64,000 nucleotides of DNA from Nocardioides sp. BGMRC 2183 (GTDB lineage Bacteria; Actinomycetota; Actinomycetes; Propionibacteriales; Nocardioidaceae): contig VSSA01000005.1 of NCBI GenBank assembly GCA_008123405.1, positions 62,001 to 126,000 on the forward strand. The letters are read 5' to 3'. The notes under the pieces are model-generated. The model was given only the letters and a program-made list of their open reading frames with translations. It had not been told where the DNA came from and did no database searches. Both the position numbers and the translations under genes were made by a program. This document shows, in pieces, positions 25,608 through 35,250 of the stretch. Position 1 is the stretch's first letter; each line of letters starts with the position of its first letter.

Positions 25608-26141
25608 TCATGCCACGGGCGTGGCACGCCACAGCGGCAGCAGCCGTATCGGCCCGGCACCCACCAGGAGGAGCGGATCGAGGTAGACGTCGTCGCGGTT
25701 GCGGATCCAGCCCCAGTGCAGGCACGCCTGCGGGAAGCAGTGCGACATCGGGACCTGCAGCCGGCCGATCGTCCCACCGGCGACGACGCTGTCGCCGACG
25801 CTGACCGTGGCCTGCACCGGCTCGTAGGTGGTCCGGGTCTCGCCGTGCCCGACCACCACGACCCCCCGTCCGGCCAGCGTCCCCGCGAAGAGCACGCTGC
25901 CCGGCAGTGCGGCACGCACCACCGCCCCCGGGGCGCCGGCCAGGTCCACCCCCCGATGCCCGGCCCCGTACGTCGTCGCGGGCGGGTCGAAGTCGTGGAC
26001 GACTGCCGGCGTCGGTCGCAGTGGCCACACGCCGACGGGCTGCGTCTCGGTCGCGGCGTGGGCGGGGGCGCCGTACAGCAAGGCGGGCAGAAGCGAGACC
26101 AGGAGGAGCGCGGTCGTCCGAAGCCAACGTGAGAGGTCCAT
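25608..26141 (-). CDS. Secreted M23 family metallopeptidase
   Basis: 177 residues with a signal peptide ending GAPAHAATE (cleavage near residue 30). The LytM/M23 fold is shown by [21 protein letters not shown] (first zinc ligands), [12 protein letters not shown] and CLHWGWIRN (HxG-type motif). Two Cys near [10 protein letters not shown] may form a disulfide. Predicted peptidoglycan endopeptidase or LytM regulator in the envelope. Its placement divergent from rpsB is a conserved actinobacterial arrangement. Confidence 0.88.
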   Translation of the reverse strand: MDLSRWLRTTALLLVSLLPALLYGAPAHAATETQPVGVWPLRPTPAVVHDFDPPATTYGAGHRGVDLAGAPGAVVRAALPGSVLFAGTLAGRGVVVVGHGETRTTYEPVQATVSVGDSVVAGGTIGRLQVPMSHCFPQACLHWGWIRNRDDVYLDPLLLVGAGPIRLLPLWRATPVA

Positions 26142-26463
26142 GCCCGAAGGGTGCTCGCCCCCGGGAGGGCCGGCGACTCCGCCCGGCGGGCCTGTGGAAC
26201 TGACGGGCCACTCACAGGACTTGTCGTGGGACGTGGGTGATGTGGCTGCCCGGCGCCTCCACGATTGGTGGGCTGCCCACGGATCGGACTATCCTGGTTG
26301 GACCGGTCCTGTGGGACCGGAATACGCACGTCCGCAGACCACGACGGTACCCCCCGGGGTGCCGACCGCCCGTGGGCGACGGCCTTCAGTCCCTCCTGAA
26401 CGGGAGGGTCCGGCCGCGCGCAGGCGTCAGGACCCAACTGAGAACTACAACAGGAGAACCATC
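26142..26463. other. Divergent intergenic region upstream of rpsB
   Basis: This 322-bp stretch between the M23 peptidase and rpsB has no credible gene. A TATCCT -10 box at 26290-26295 would start an rpsB transcript with a leader of about 160 nt. Directly downstream, CCGGTCC/GGACCGG (26303-26320) forms a 7-bp hairpin. The leader length is compatible with S2 autoregulation known in other bacteria, but no specific motif was identified. Confidence 0.45.
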
Positions 26464-27393
26464 ATGGCTGTCGTGACCATGCGCCAGCTCCTCGAGAGCG
26501 GCGTCCACTTCGGACACCAGACCCGACGCTGGAACCCGAAGATGAAGCGCTTCATCATGACCGAGCGCAACGGCATCTACATCATCGACCTGCAGCAGTC
26601 GCTGGCCTACATCGACCGCAGCTACGCGTTCATCAAGGACACCGTGGCCAAGGGCGGGACGATCATGTTCGTCGGCACCAAGAAGCAGGCCCAGGAGGCC
26701 ATCGCCGAGCAGGCCACCCGCGTCGGCATGCCCTACGTCAACCAGCGCTGGCTGGGCGGCATGCTCACCAACTTCTCGACCGTGCACCAGCGGATCAACC
26801 GCCTCAAGGAGCTCGACGAGATCGACTTCGACGACGTCGCCGGCTCCGGTCGTACCAAGAAGGAGCTCCTGCAGATGAAGCGGGAGCGGGACAAGCTGGA
26901 CCGCACCCTCGGCGGCATCCGGGAGATGGGTCGCACCCCGTCCGCGGTGTGGATCGTCGACACCAACAAGGAGCACCTGGCGGTCGAGGAGGCCCGCAAG
27001 CTGCGGATCCCGATCATCGCCATCCTCGACTCCAACTGCGACCCGGACCTCGTCGACTTCCCGATCCCGGGCAACGACGACGCGATCCGCGCCGTCGGCC
27101 TGCTGACCCGCGTGATCGCCGACGCCGTCGCCGAGGGTCTGATCGCCCGTTCCGGTGGCAAGGGCGACGGCGCCGCTGCCGCTGCCGAGGAGCCGCTGGC
27201 GGAGTGGGAGCGCGAGCTGCTGGCCCAGGGCGACGCGGAGAAGGCGACCGAGGCGCCCGCCGAGGCTGAGGCCACCGAGGCGCCCGCCGAGGCGGAGGCC
27301 ACCGAGGCGCCTGCCACGGCCGAGGCCACCGAGGCCACTGAGGAGAAGGCTGCCGAGGAGACCCCGGCCGCCGACGCTCCGGCCGAGGCCTGA
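26464..27393 (+). CDS. rpsB: 30S ribosomal protein uS2
   Basis: 309 residues. S2 core: [62 protein letters not shown] and [20 protein letters not shown]2 binds the 30S near S1/S8. The C-terminus from about residue 245 is an extended Ala/Glu/Thr tail containing an imperfect repeat of EATEAPAEA, well beyond the usual family end. The ATG is preceded by AACAGGAGAACC. Forms rpsB-tsf with the next gene. Confidence 0.97.
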   Translation: MAVVTMRQLLESGVHFGHQTRRWNPKMKRFIMTERNGIYIIDLQQSLAYIDRSYAFIKDTVAKGGTIMFVGTKKQAQEAIAEQATRVGMPYVNQRWLGGMLTNFSTVHQRINRLKELDEIDFDDVAGSGRTKKELLQMKRERDKLDRTLGGIREMGRTPSAVWIVDTNKEHLAVEEARKLRIPIIAILDSNCDPDLVDFPIPGNDDAIRAVGLLTRVIADAVAEGLIARSGGKGDGAAAAAEEPLAEWERELLAQGDAEKATEAPAEAEATEAPAEAEATEAPATAEATEATEEKAAEETPAADAPAEA

Positions 27394-27441
27394 GCACCGC
27401 CGTTCCCTACGCACCCCAACGACAGATCCGAGGGAGGATCC

Positions 27442-28251
27442 ATGGCTTTCTCCGCTGCCGACGTCAAGAAGCTCCGTGAGCTGACCCAGGCCGGGATGAT
27501 GGACTGCAAGAAGGCGCTCGACGAGACCGACGGCGACTTCGACAAGGCCGTCGAGCTGCTCCGCGTGAAGGGCGCCGCGAAGGCCGCTGCCCGTGGCGCG
27601 GAGCGCGAGACCGCCGCCGGCCTGGTCGCCAGCTCCGGCGGTGCCCTGGTCGAGCTGAAGTCCGAGACGGACTTCGTCGCCAAGGGCGACGACTTCGTCG
27701 CGATCGCTCAGCAGATCGCCGATGCCGCCAACGAGGCGAAGGCCGTCGACGCCGAGGCGCTCAAGGCCGCCACGCTCGGTGACAAGACGGTCGCCGAGGT
27801 CGTCGAGAACCTCGCCATCACCATCGGCGAGAAGATCGAGCTCGGCAACGTCGCCTACTTCGACGGCCCGGTGACCGTCTACCTGCACAAGCGTGCTGCC
27901 GACCTGCCGCCGGCCATCGGCGTGCTCGTCGAGTACGAGGGTGACGAGGCGGCTGCCGCCGGCGCCGCCAAGCAGGTCGCGGCGATGCGTCCGCAGTACC
28001 TGACCCGCGACGAGGTCCCGGCCGAGCTGGTGGAGAAGGAGCGCGCCATCGGCGAGGCCACCGCCCGCGAGGAGGGCAAGCCCGACCACATCGTCGGCAA
28101 GATCGCCGAGGGACGCCTAAACGGCTTCTTCAAGGAGGTCGTCCTTCTCGAGCAGCCGTCGGTGACCGAGAACAAGAAGTCGGTCAAGCAGCTGCTCGAC
28201 GAGTCCGGCACCACGGTCAAGCGCTTCGCTCGCTTCGAGGTCGGCGCCTGA
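27442..28251 (+). CDS. tsf: Elongation factor Ts
   Basis: 269 residues. The N-terminal UBA-like domain [20 protein letters not shown] is followed by the EF-Tu-contacting core ([20 protein letters not shown], the TDF motif). EF-Ts is the nucleotide exchange factor of EF-Tu. ATG follows GAGGGAGGATCC. Ends before a strong hairpin. Confidence 0.97.
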   Translation: MAFSAADVKKLRELTQAGMMDCKKALDETDGDFDKAVELLRVKGAAKAAARGAERETAAGLVASSGGALVELKSETDFVAKGDDFVAIAQQIADAANEAKAVDAEALKAATLGDKTVAEVVENLAITIGEKIELGNVAYFDGPVTVYLHKRAADLPPAIGVLVEYEGDEAAAAGAAKQVAAMRPQYLTRDEVPAELVEKERAIGEATAREEGKPDHIVGKIAEGRLNGFFKEVVLLEQPSVTENKKSVKQLLDESGTTVKRFARFEVGA

Positions 28252-28275
28252 TCCTCGCCGATCGCACAGCACCGG

Positions 28276-28318
28276 ACGGCCGGTGGTCCCCGCAGGGTGA
28301 CCACCGGCCGTTCTGCGT
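28276..28318 (+). terminator. Terminator after rpsB-tsf
   Basis: Perfect 13-bp arms (ACGGCCGGTGGTC and complement) around a 10-nt loop, followed by a weak T/C-rich run. Confidence 0.75.
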
Positions 28319-28448
28319 CCTGCTTCATCACCCGCGAGGCGGAGCCGAGGCGTTGTAGGTTTGTCGCGTCGGCACCACGGACAGGTACCGACCAGCGCCT
28401 GCGCAACGCCGAGGCGCACGTTCCAGCTCAGGTGGAGGAGATCGTCAA

Positions 28449-29669
28449 GTGGGACTCATTCAGGCTGCGATCGGCGCGGTCGGCGGCACGCTCGGTGACC
28501 AGTGGCTCGACTTCTACGGCGTCCCGGACGGCGTCGGCTCCACCATCGCCGTCTTCCCGGCGGTGGCCAAGGGCCAGAACGCCGGGCGCGGCAGCAACAA
28601 GGACGGCTCCGAGGGTGTCATCACCAACGGCTCCAAGTTCATCGTCCCCGAAGGCTACGGCCTGGTGCTGCTGGAGGACGGCGCGTTCACCGGCTTCGCG
28701 GCCGAGCCGGGCGCCTACATCTGGAACTCCGAGGAGCCCGCGTCGCAGTCGGTCTTCTCTGGCGGCGGCCTGGTCGACTCGGTGATCCGGCAGAGCTGGG
28801 AACGGTTCAAGTTCGGTGGCCGCCCCTCCACCCAGCAGACCGCCGTCTTCGTCACGCTCAAGGAGCTGCCGAACAACCGGTTCGGGACCCAGTCCGAGAT
28901 CTACTGGGACGACGCGTTCCTCAACACCCAGGTGGGAGCGATCACCCGCGGCACCTACACGCTGCGGATCACCGACCCGCTCACCTTCATCCGCAACTTC
29001 GTGCCCGCCGACGTGATCGGGGGGCGTCGTAGGTTCGACTTCGCCGACATGGACAACCCGGCCGGCGAGCAGCTCTTCAACGAGGTCGTCGGCTCCCTCG
29101 CGCCCGCGTTCTCCATGTACAGCAACGACCCGGCCAAGGGGAACCGGATCTCGCGTCTGCAGCAGGACTCGATCGGATTCGCCCAGTCGCTCTCCGCGGC
29201 GGTCGAGGAGAACTACCGGTGGAAGAGCGACCGTGGCCTGGAGATCGTCAAGACCGCCATCATCTCCATCGAGTACGACGCCAACACCCGTGAGCTCCTG
29301 AAGAACGTCCAGCGGGCCGACGCCCTCTCCGGTGCTCGCGGCAACTCGAACCTGCAGGCCTCGGTCGCTGCCGGCATAGAGTCCGCCGGCGAGAACGCAG
29401 GGCCCGGCGGGCTGGTCGGGATGGGCATGGCCACCGGCGGCATGGGCCTCGGCGGACTCCAGCAGCCCACGCAGCAGCCCGCCCAGCAGCAGCCCACGCA
29501 GCCGCCCGCCCAGCAGCCACCGGCGGCACCGGCAGCGCCCACCGCCCCGGCCGCGCCCGCCGCCGAGGACCCGATGGTCGTCCTGAAGCGCGCCAAGGAC
29601 ATGCTCGACGCCGGCCTGATCACCCAGGAGGACTACGACGCCGCCAAGGCGAAGGCGCTCGGGCTCTGA
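28449..29669 (+). CDS. SPFH-domain (YdjI-like/virion core type) protein with SHOCT tail
   Basis: 406 residues starting at GTG. Residues ~20-290 are an SPFH/band-7-like domain of the 'virion core protein' type (IVPEGYGLVLLEDGAFTGF, YIWNSEEPASQSVF, QTAVFVTLKELPNNRFGTQ, GTYTLRITDPLTFIRNFVP). A Gly-rich and Gln/Pro/Ala linker (about 315-375) leads to a C-terminal SHOCT helix pair (LKRAKDMLDAGLITQEDYD). No obvious transmembrane helix, so probably a membrane-surface oligomer. It overlaps the zinc-ribbon gene by TGATG. In Bacillus the related YdjI acts with YdjG and YdjH to recruit the PspA homologue YdjF; a similar membrane-stress role is inferred. Confidence 0.85.
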   Translation: MGLIQAAIGAVGGTLGDQWLDFYGVPDGVGSTIAVFPAVAKGQNAGRGSNKDGSEGVITNGSKFIVPEGYGLVLLEDGAFTGFAAEPGAYIWNSEEPASQSVFSGGGLVDSVIRQSWERFKFGGRPSTQQTAVFVTLKELPNNRFGTQSEIYWDDAFLNTQVGAITRGTYTLRITDPLTFIRNFVPADVIGGRRRFDFADMDNPAGEQLFNEVVGSLAPAFSMYSNDPAKGNRISRLQQDSIGFAQSLSAAVEENYRWKSDRGLEIVKTAIISIEYDANTRELLKNVQRADALSGARGNSNLQASVAAGIESAGENAGPGGLVGMGMATGGMGLGGLQQPTQQPAQQQPTQPPAQQPPAAPAAPTAPAAPAAEDPMVVLKRAKDMLDAGLITQEDYDAAKAKALGL

Positions 29670-30934
29670 TGGCCCAGCTTCCCCACGACCCCGACGAGCC
29701 TCGGCGGCCGGCGTTCGACGGGCCGCCCCCCACGCTGGAGGAGGAGCTCGCCGCCGCCCAAGCGGGCGCCGAGCCGACCCCGAGCATCGAGACGGTCAAC
29801 GAAGAGCTCCGTGACGGGTTGAACCGCTGTCCGAAGTGCGGCTCCACCGACATCCAGCTCCGTGCCTCCACCGGCCAGCTCGTCTGCCTCTTCTGTCGCC
29901 ACGAGTGGCAGGAGGAGCGGGTCGAGGAGGAGTTCGGCCTTGGCCACGGCATCGAAGAGCTCGAAGGGACGGTCATCGCCAGCGGCGCGGCCGACATCCG
30001 TGCCGACGTCGCGGACGTGGTCACCTTCAAGTGTGGTGGCTGCGGCGCCGAGGTGTCGGTCGACACCACGCACGCGATGAATGCGCGCTGCCACTGGTGC
30101 CGGCACACTCTGAACGTCAACGAGCAGATTCCCAACGGCGCGGTCCCCGACGCCGTACTGCCCTTCAAGCTGACCAAGGAGGAGGCGATCACGCGGATCC
30201 GGGACTTCGCGGGACGACGCCGACTCTTCGCCCTGGGCCGGTTCAAGCGGGAGTTCGTCCCCGAGAACGTCTTCGGCGTCTACCTGCCCTACCTGGTCAT
30301 CGACGCGCACGCGGAGTCGCAGTACTGGGGGCAGGGGGAGGTGCAGACCCGCCGCTGGACCGAGAAGCAGGGCGACAACAACGTCACCTACTACGCCGCG
30401 GACGTCTACCAGCTGGAGCGACGCGTCGCCTACGTGGTCGACGACCTCACCATGGAGGGTTCCTCGGAGCGGGCCACGATCGCGAAGGACAACACGAACA
30501 ACATCATCAACACCATCCTGCCGTTCGACACGAAGAACGCGGTCCAGTGGAACTCGAGCTATCTGGTCGGGTTCAACAGTGAGAAGCGCGACCTCAACGT
30601 GGAGGCACTCAAGCCGAAGCTCGAGGACCAACTGCTCTCCATCGGTCGCTCGCAGGTTCAGGGGTCGCTGCAGAAGTTCAACCGCGGTGTCCGCTGGGAG
30701 CAGGAGAAGATCGACGTCGGCGGCTCCCGCTGGGTCGCGATGTACCTGCCGGTCTGGCTGTACTCCTACCGCCAGCGCAGCAACGGACTGCTGCACTACA
30801 TCGCTGTGAACGCACGCACCGGGGAGACGATGGGCAGCATCCCGGTCTCCCATCCCAAGCTCCTGCTCGCCTCCCTCACCGTCGGCACCGTCCTCGAGGG
30901 CGTCGCCGCTGCACTCCTGGTGGCCTCGGCATGA
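29669..30934 (+). CDS. TFIIB-type zinc-ribbon membrane-associated protein (YdjG-like)
   Basis: 421 residues. Two zinc knuckles: CPKCGSTDIQL...CLFCRHEW (about residues 54-80) and CGGCGAEV...CHWCRHTL (about 118-140). A long mixed domain of unknown fold follows (YLPYLVIDAHAESQYWGQGE, WVAMYLPVWLYSYRQRS), and a hydrophobic C-terminal segment (LLLASLTVGTVLEGVAAALL) probably anchors it in the membrane. Start overlaps the SPFH stop; end overlaps the next gene by ATGA. The gene order fits the YdjG role next to an SPFH scaffold. Function otherwise unknown. Confidence 0.82.
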   Translation: MAQLPHDPDEPRRPAFDGPPPTLEEELAAAQAGAEPTPSIETVNEELRDGLNRCPKCGSTDIQLRASTGQLVCLFCRHEWQEERVEEEFGLGHGIEELEGTVIASGAADIRADVADVVTFKCGGCGAEVSVDTTHAMNARCHWCRHTLNVNEQIPNGAVPDAVLPFKLTKEEAITRIRDFAGRRRLFALGRFKREFVPENVFGVYLPYLVIDAHAESQYWGQGEVQTRRWTEKQGDNNVTYYAADVYQLERRVAYVVDDLTMEGSSERATIAKDNTNNIINTILPFDTKNAVQWNSSYLVGFNSEKRDLNVEALKPKLEDQLLSIGRSQVQGSLQKFNRGVRWEQEKIDVGGSRWVAMYLPVWLYSYRQRSNGLLHYIAVNARTGETMGSIPVSHPKLLLASLTVGTVLEGVAAALLVASA

Positions 30935-31230
30935 TCGACCTGGCGATGACGCTGATGCAGGCCTCGGCGGTCCTGCCGTTGGCCAGCGACGACTCCCCGA
31001 TCTGGCTGCTGCTCGCCGGACCGGTGGGCGGCGGGGCGACGTACTGGCTGATCTACCGGTACTACCGCAACACCGACAAGTCCCACCACTTCGAACGCGA
31101 CACGCTGATCTCGGCACAGCCGGTGCAGGGCGGAGAGCAGAAGGTGCACCACATCTCCCGCACCCGCGACAGCGACATCGACGGGGACAACAGCGGTCAG
31201 CACCGCGAGCGGGTGCGACGGGTCCGCTGA
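30931..31230 (+). CDS. Small single-span membrane protein of the SPFH operon
   Basis: 99 residues. One strong hydrophobic segment with a Gly-rich patch (PIWLLLAGPVGGGATYWLIY, about residues 23-42) and a basic, polar C-terminal tail (KSHHFERDTLISAQPVQGGE, ending RERVRRVR). Overlaps the zinc-ribbon gene by ATGA. Not recognised by family; by context it is the third component of the SPFH/zinc-ribbon unit. Confidence 0.8.
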   Translation: MIDLAMTLMQASAVLPLASDDSPIWLLLAGPVGGGATYWLIYRYYRNTDKSHHFERDTLISAQPVQGGEQKVHHISRTRDSDIDGDNSGQHRERVRRVR

Positions 31231-31303
31231 ACGCACCGGGATCGTGGTGACACTCGGTCGCGCTCACCCGTGCGGAGGTTGTCGTCACGCGGACGCGCGA
31301 CGG

Positions 31304-31309
31304 TAGGCT
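31304..31309 (+). promoter_or_regulatory. -10 box upstream of pyrH
   Basis: TAGGCT, 6 nt before an ATG at 31316. Placed at the leaderless spacing, it would begin transcription at a short upstream ORF rather than at pyrH. Confidence 0.45.
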
Positions 31310-31315
31310 CTGCTG

Positions 31316-31360
31316 ATGTTCGACCCCGGCCCTCCGCGCCAGCGGAGGCGGCCGCAATGA
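31316..31360 (+). CDS. Putative 14-residue leader peptide upstream of pyrH
   Basis: ATG to TGA encodes [14 protein letters not shown]. The ATG sits at the leaderless distance from a -10 box, and the stop lies 13 nt before the pyrH GTG. Pro and Arg runs could stall ribosomes. Existence and role are inference; no comparative data were available. Confidence 0.35.
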   Translation: MFDPGPPRQRRRPQ

Positions 31361-31373
31361 CGAAAGGTGCCTG

Positions 31374-32087
31374 GTGCCCGGATACAAACGCGTCCTGCTC
31401 AAGCTCTCCGGTGAGGTGTTCGGAGGCGGCAAGCTCGGGGTCGACCCCGACGTCGTCCAGTCCATCGCCAAGGAGATCGCCGCGGTGGCGCAGTCGGGCA
31501 CCCAGATCGCGGTGGTCACCGGTGGTGGCAACTTCTTCCGCGGCGCCGAGCTGCAACAGCGCGGCATGGACCGGGTCCGGGCCGACTACATGGGGATGCT
31601 CGGGATCGTGATGAACTGCCTGGCCCTCCAGGACTTCCTGGAGAAGCTGGGCATCGAGACCCGGGTCCAGACCGCGATCACCATGGGTCAGGTCGCTGAG
31701 CCCTACATCCCGCGGCGGGCGATACGGCACATGGAGAAGGGCCGTGTGGTCATCTTCGGTGCGGGCATGGGGATGCCGTACTTCTCCACCGACACGGTCG
31801 CCGTCCAGCGTGCGCTGGAGAGCAAGTGTGACGTCGTCCTGGTTGCCAAGTCCGGCGTCGACGGTGTCTACAGTGCCGACCCGCACCTCGACCCCACCGC
31901 GACCAAGTACGACGACCTGACCTACGACCAGGCGATCGCCCAGGGTCTGCGCATCATGGACCAGACGGCGTTCGCGCTCTGCGGTGAGAACAAGCTGCCG
32001 ATGGTCGTGTTCGGGATGGAACCTGAGGGCAACATCCTGCGCGTGGTGCAGGGTGAGAGGATCGGCACGCTGGTCAGCGCGGGCTGA
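31374..32087 (+). CDS. pyrH: Uridylate (UMP) kinase
   Basis: 237 residues of the amino-acid-kinase fold: [20 protein letters not shown] at the N-terminus, [20 protein letters not shown], then [17 protein letters not shown] and [19 protein letters not shown]. It phosphorylates UMP to UDP, feeding RNA and cell-wall nucleotide pools. The GTG start is preceded by GAAAGGTG. Followed by frr and cdsA in the conserved order. Confidence 0.96.
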   Translation: MPGYKRVLLKLSGEVFGGGKLGVDPDVVQSIAKEIAAVAQSGTQIAVVTGGGNFFRGAELQQRGMDRVRADYMGMLGIVMNCLALQDFLEKLGIETRVQTAITMGQVAEPYIPRRAIRHMEKGRVVIFGAGMGMPYFSTDTVAVQRALESKCDVVLVAKSGVDGVYSADPHLDPTATKYDDLTYDQAIAQGLRIMDQTAFALCGENKLPMVVFGMEPEGNILRVVQGERIGTLVSAG

Positions 32088-32147
32088 CCCGCCCGATCCC
32101 GACCAGCCCGCGAGACCCGCACCGCCAGAACTGACGAAGGAGCACCG

Positions 32148-32705
32148 GTGATCAACGACATCCTCAACGAGGCCGACGGCAAGATGGCGAAGTCGGTCGA
32201 CGCCACCCGCGAGGAGTTCGCGACGATCCGGGCCGGGCGTGCCCAGCCGAGCATGTTCAGCAAGATCCTCGTCGACTACTACGGCACCCCCACCCCGATC
32301 CAGCAGTTGGCCTCCTTCACCGCCCCCGAGCCGCGGATCATCCTGGTCCAGCCGTTCGACATGGGCGCCATCGCCAACGTCGAGAAGGCGATCCGGGACT
32401 CCGACCTCGGCGTCAACCCGGCCAACGACGGCAAGGTGCTGCGCTGCGTCTTCCCCGAGCTGACCGAGGAGCGCCGCAAGGAGTTCATCAAGCTGGCCAA
32501 GGAGAAGGCCGAGTCCGGCCGGGTCGCCGTTCGCCAGGTGCGCCAGAAGGCGAAGCAGAGCCTGGAGAAGCTCGAGAAGGACGGCGAGGTCGGCAAGGAC
32601 GACGTCACCGGCGCCGAGAAGAAGCTGGACGGACACACCAAGAAGCACACCGACGCCATCGACGACATGCTGAAGTCCAAGGAAGCCGAGCTGCTCGAGA
32701 TCTGA
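32148..32705 (+). CDS. frr: Ribosome recycling factor
   Basis: 185 residues, standard length. Segments: EEFATIRAGRAQPSMFSKI, YGTPTPIQQLASFTAPEPR and PELTEERRKEFIKLAKEKAE. With EF-G it splits post-termination ribosomes. GTG start after GAAGGAGCACC. Lies 60 nt after pyrH and 18 nt before cdsA. Confidence 0.97.
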   Translation: MINDILNEADGKMAKSVDATREEFATIRAGRAQPSMFSKILVDYYGTPTPIQQLASFTAPEPRIILVQPFDMGAIANVEKAIRDSDLGVNPANDGKVLRCVFPELTEERRKEFIKLAKEKAESGRVAVRQVRQKAKQSLEKLEKDGEVGKDDVTGAEKKLDGHTKKHTDAIDDMLKSKEAELLEI

Positions 32706-32723
32706 GGATCTCCAGCCACCGCG

Positions 32724-33614
32724 ATGACGAACGCCTCCTCGCCGACCCCTGCCCCGGGGACGCCGCCGGCCAAGGACCACGGTCGGGCCGGCCGTGACCT
32801 GAAGGCAGCTGTCGGCTCCGCCGTGGTGCTGCTCGGCGCCATCGCCGGCTCGCTGTGGTTCTGGAAGCCGGCGTTCATGGTGATCGTCGCGGCGGCGGTG
32901 GTGGTCGCGGTGTGGGAGCTTCGCAAGGGGCTTCTCGCGAAGGAGATCGACCTCCCCGAGCAGCCGCTGATGCTCGGCGGCGTGGTGATGGTCGTCGTCG
33001 CCTACCTGTTCGGCAGCGAGGCGCTGGTCACCGCCACCGCGGTCACCGCCCTCACCACGATGCTGTGGCTGCTGCGACGCGGTGTCGACGGCTACGTGAA
33101 GAACGCCAGCGCGTCGGTCTTCACGCTGATCTACGTGCCGTTCCTCGGCTCGTTCGTCGCGCTGATGCTCGCCGAGGGCGGCACCACCGGCGGAGGCCTG
33201 GACGACGACGGTGTGGCCGGGGTGATCACGTTCATCCTGGTCACCATCGCCTCCGACATCGGCGGCTACGTCGCGGGCGTGCTCTTCGGCAAGCACCCGA
33301 TGGCGCCGGTCATCTCGCCGAAGAAGTCCTGGGAGGGCTTCGCCGGGTCGGCGATCGCCACCACCGCGGCAGGTTGGGCGCTGGTGGTCTTCCTGCTCGA
33401 CGGCGACTGGTGGGTCGGCATCTGCCTCGGCCTGATCGCCGTGGTGATGGCGACGCTCGGCGACCTCTGCGAGTCGGTGATGAAGCGTGATCTCGGCATC
33501 AAGGACATGAGCCAGGTGATCCCCGGCCACGGCGGCCTGATGGATCGACTCGACTCGCTGCTGGCCACGATCGCGCCGATCTGGCTGTTACTGCACTACG
33601 CGGTCTTCTCATGA
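32724..33614 (+). CDS. cdsA: Phosphatidate cytidylyltransferase
   Basis: 296 residues with about eight hydrophobic spans. The CdsA signature lies near the C-terminus: SVMKRDLGIKDMSQVIPGHG followed by GLMDRLDS. It makes CDP-diacylglycerol from phosphatidate and CTP for phospholipid synthesis at the membrane. A Pro/Ala-rich cytoplasmic N-terminus precedes the first helix. Its stop overlaps the next gene's ATG. Confidence 0.95.
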   Translation: MTNASSPTPAPGTPPAKDHGRAGRDLKAAVGSAVVLLGAIAGSLWFWKPAFMVIVAAAVVVAVWELRKGLLAKEIDLPEQPLMLGGVVMVVVAYLFGSEALVTATAVTALTTMLWLLRRGVDGYVKNASASVFTLIYVPFLGSFVALMLAEGGTTGGGLDDDGVAGVITFILVTIASDIGGYVAGVLFGKHPMAPVISPKKSWEGFAGSAIATTAAGWALVVFLLDGDWWVGICLGLIAVVMATLGDLCESVMKRDLGIKDMSQVIPGHGGLMDRLDSLLATIAPIWLLLHYAVFS

Positions 33615-33988
33615 CCGACGCTGGCCCCGCGCCCTCACCCGAGGACGCCGCGACTCAGCCGTCGGGGCTCGCGGCCCGGCGGCCGGACTGGTGGCATCGC
33701 GACCACCCGGTCTTCGGCCCGCTCTCCGGCTTCTACACCGGGATGCTGTTCATCATCATCGTCCCAGGCGTCTACGGCGCCATCCTGAAGGCGCTCTTCG
33801 GTTACCAACGGGTCGAGTCGCTCTTCCCGTTCGTCGCGCTCACGCTGATCATCCCGATCGGGCTGCTGGTCCCACGTCGCACCCGGACGTTCGCCCGCTA
33901 CATGCTCTTCGGGTGCGTGGCCACCGCTGTCGTCGTACTGGGGGTGGCGGCGGCGGTCCTCTTCTTCCTGATCAAGAAGGACAGTTGA
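33611..33988 (+). CDS. Small integral membrane protein downstream of cdsA
   Basis: 125 residues. After a polar N-terminus (to about residue 36), three hydrophobic segments: FYTGMLFIIIVPGVYGAIL, LFPFVALTLIIPIGLLVP and MLFGCVATAVVVLGVAAAVL. Ends in KKDS. Overlaps cdsA by ATGA, so co-translated with it. Family not recognised. Confidence 0.75.
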   Translation: MTDAGPAPSPEDAATQPSGLAARRPDWWHRDHPVFGPLSGFYTGMLFIIIVPGVYGAILKALFGYQRVESLFPFVALTLIIPIGLLVPRRTRTFARYMLFGCVATAVVVLGVAAAVLFFLIKKDS

Positions 33989-34063
33989 TCCAGGTGAGGG
34001 ATCGCGTCGGGGGAGCGCTGGAGTTCGTCGTGAGCGCCTGAGGGTGGGACAATCGGACGCATC

Positions 34064-35242
34064 ATGTCCGACCAGCCTGCTGCCCAGCCCGCCGCGAACG
34101 GCCCAGCCGCGAACCCTGCCGAGGGTGAGCAGCCGCGCACCCTGCCGCTGGTGTTCGACGAGCCTCGGGGGCGCAAGAAGCCACCGCGTCACCTCGCCGA
34201 CCTGACGCCGGCCGAGCGCAAGGAGCGGCTCGTCGAGCTGGGGCTGCCGGGGTTTCGTGCTCGGCAGGTCGCCCACCACTACTTCACCCGGCTGGTCGAC
34301 GACCCCGAGCAGATGACCGACCTTCCGGCCGGACAGCGCGCCGAGCTCGTCGCGGGCCTGCTGCCCACGCTGATGACGCCGCTGCGCACCCTGGAGGCCG
34401 ACCGCGGCACCACCCGCAAGACGCTGTGGCGGCTCTTCGACGGCGCGCTCGTCGAATCGGTCCTGATGCGCTATCCCGGCCGCGTCACCATGTGCGTCTC
34501 CAGCCAGGCCGGCTGCGGCATGGCGTGCCCGTTCTGCGCCACAGGTCAGGGCGGACTGCAGCGCAACATGTCGACCGCCGAGATCGTCGAGCAGGTCATC
34601 GCCGGCGCCCGCGCGCTGGAGAGGGGCGAGGTCCCCGGCGGTGGTGGCCGGGTGAACAATATCGTCTTCATGGGGATGGGCGAGCCGATGGCGAACTACA
34701 AGGCCGTCATCGGAGCGGTACGACGCCTCACCGACCCGGCTCCGGACGGCTACGGGATGTCGGCTCGCGGCATCACCGTCTCCACCGTGGGCCTGGTGCC
34801 GCGGATGCGGCAGCTGGCCGAGGAGGGCATCCCGGTGACGCTGGCGTTGAGCCTGCACGCCCCCGACGACGAGCTGCGCAACGAGCTCGTCCCGATCAAC
34901 ACCCGGTTCTCGGTCGCAGAGACCGTGGATGCCGCCTACGGCTACTTCGAGAAGACCGGGCGCCGGGTCTCGATCGAGTACGCCATGATGCGTGACATCA
35001 ACGACCAGGCCTGGCGCGCCGATCTGCTGGCCGAGGTGCTCAACGCCCGCGGCCGCGGCTGGGTGCACGTCAACCTGATTCCGCTCAACCCCACCCCGGG
35101 TTCGAAGTGGACCGCCTCGGACCCTGCTGACGAGCGCGAGTTCGTCCGCCGCCTGGAGGCCGCCGGGGTGCCGACCACGGTCCGCGACACCCGGGGCTCC
35201 GACATCGACGGCGCCTGCGGTCAGTTGGCCGCGGCTCCCTGA
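34064..35242 (+). CDS. rlmN: Dual-specificity RNA methyltransferase RlmN
   Basis: 392 residues. Radical-SAM cluster motif CGMACPFC with Cys151, Cys155 and Cys158. The methyl-carrying cysteines correspond to C144 ([10 protein letters not shown]) and C385 (DIDGACGQL). Other motifs: [28 protein letters not shown] and [11 protein letters not shown]. It methylates C2 of A2503 in 23S rRNA and A37 in some tRNAs. A Pro/Ala-rich N-terminal extension of about 30 residues is unusual but common in actinobacteria. Confidence 0.95.
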   Translation: MSDQPAAQPAANGPAANPAEGEQPRTLPLVFDEPRGRKKPPRHLADLTPAERKERLVELGLPGFRARQVAHHYFTRLVDDPEQMTDLPAGQRAELVAGLLPTLMTPLRTLEADRGTTRKTLWRLFDGALVESVLMRYPGRVTMCVSSQAGCGMACPFCATGQGGLQRNMSTAEIVEQVIAGARALERGEVPGGGGRVNNIVFMGMGEPMANYKAVIGAVRRLTDPAPDGYGMSARGITVSTVGLVPRMRQLAEEGIPVTLALSLHAPDDELRNELVPINTRFSVAETVDAAYGYFEKTGRRVSIEYAMMRDINDQAWRADLLAEVLNARGRGWVHVNLIPLNPTPGSKWTASDPADEREFVRRLEAAGVPTTVRDTRGSDIDGACGQLAAAP

Positions 35243-35250
35243 GCCCGCCA

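Noticed and set aside
26386-28089. 567-codon minus-strand frame opposite rpsB-tsf
   Set aside because: Antisense of highly expressed genes with extreme Leu/Gly content; no credible protein.
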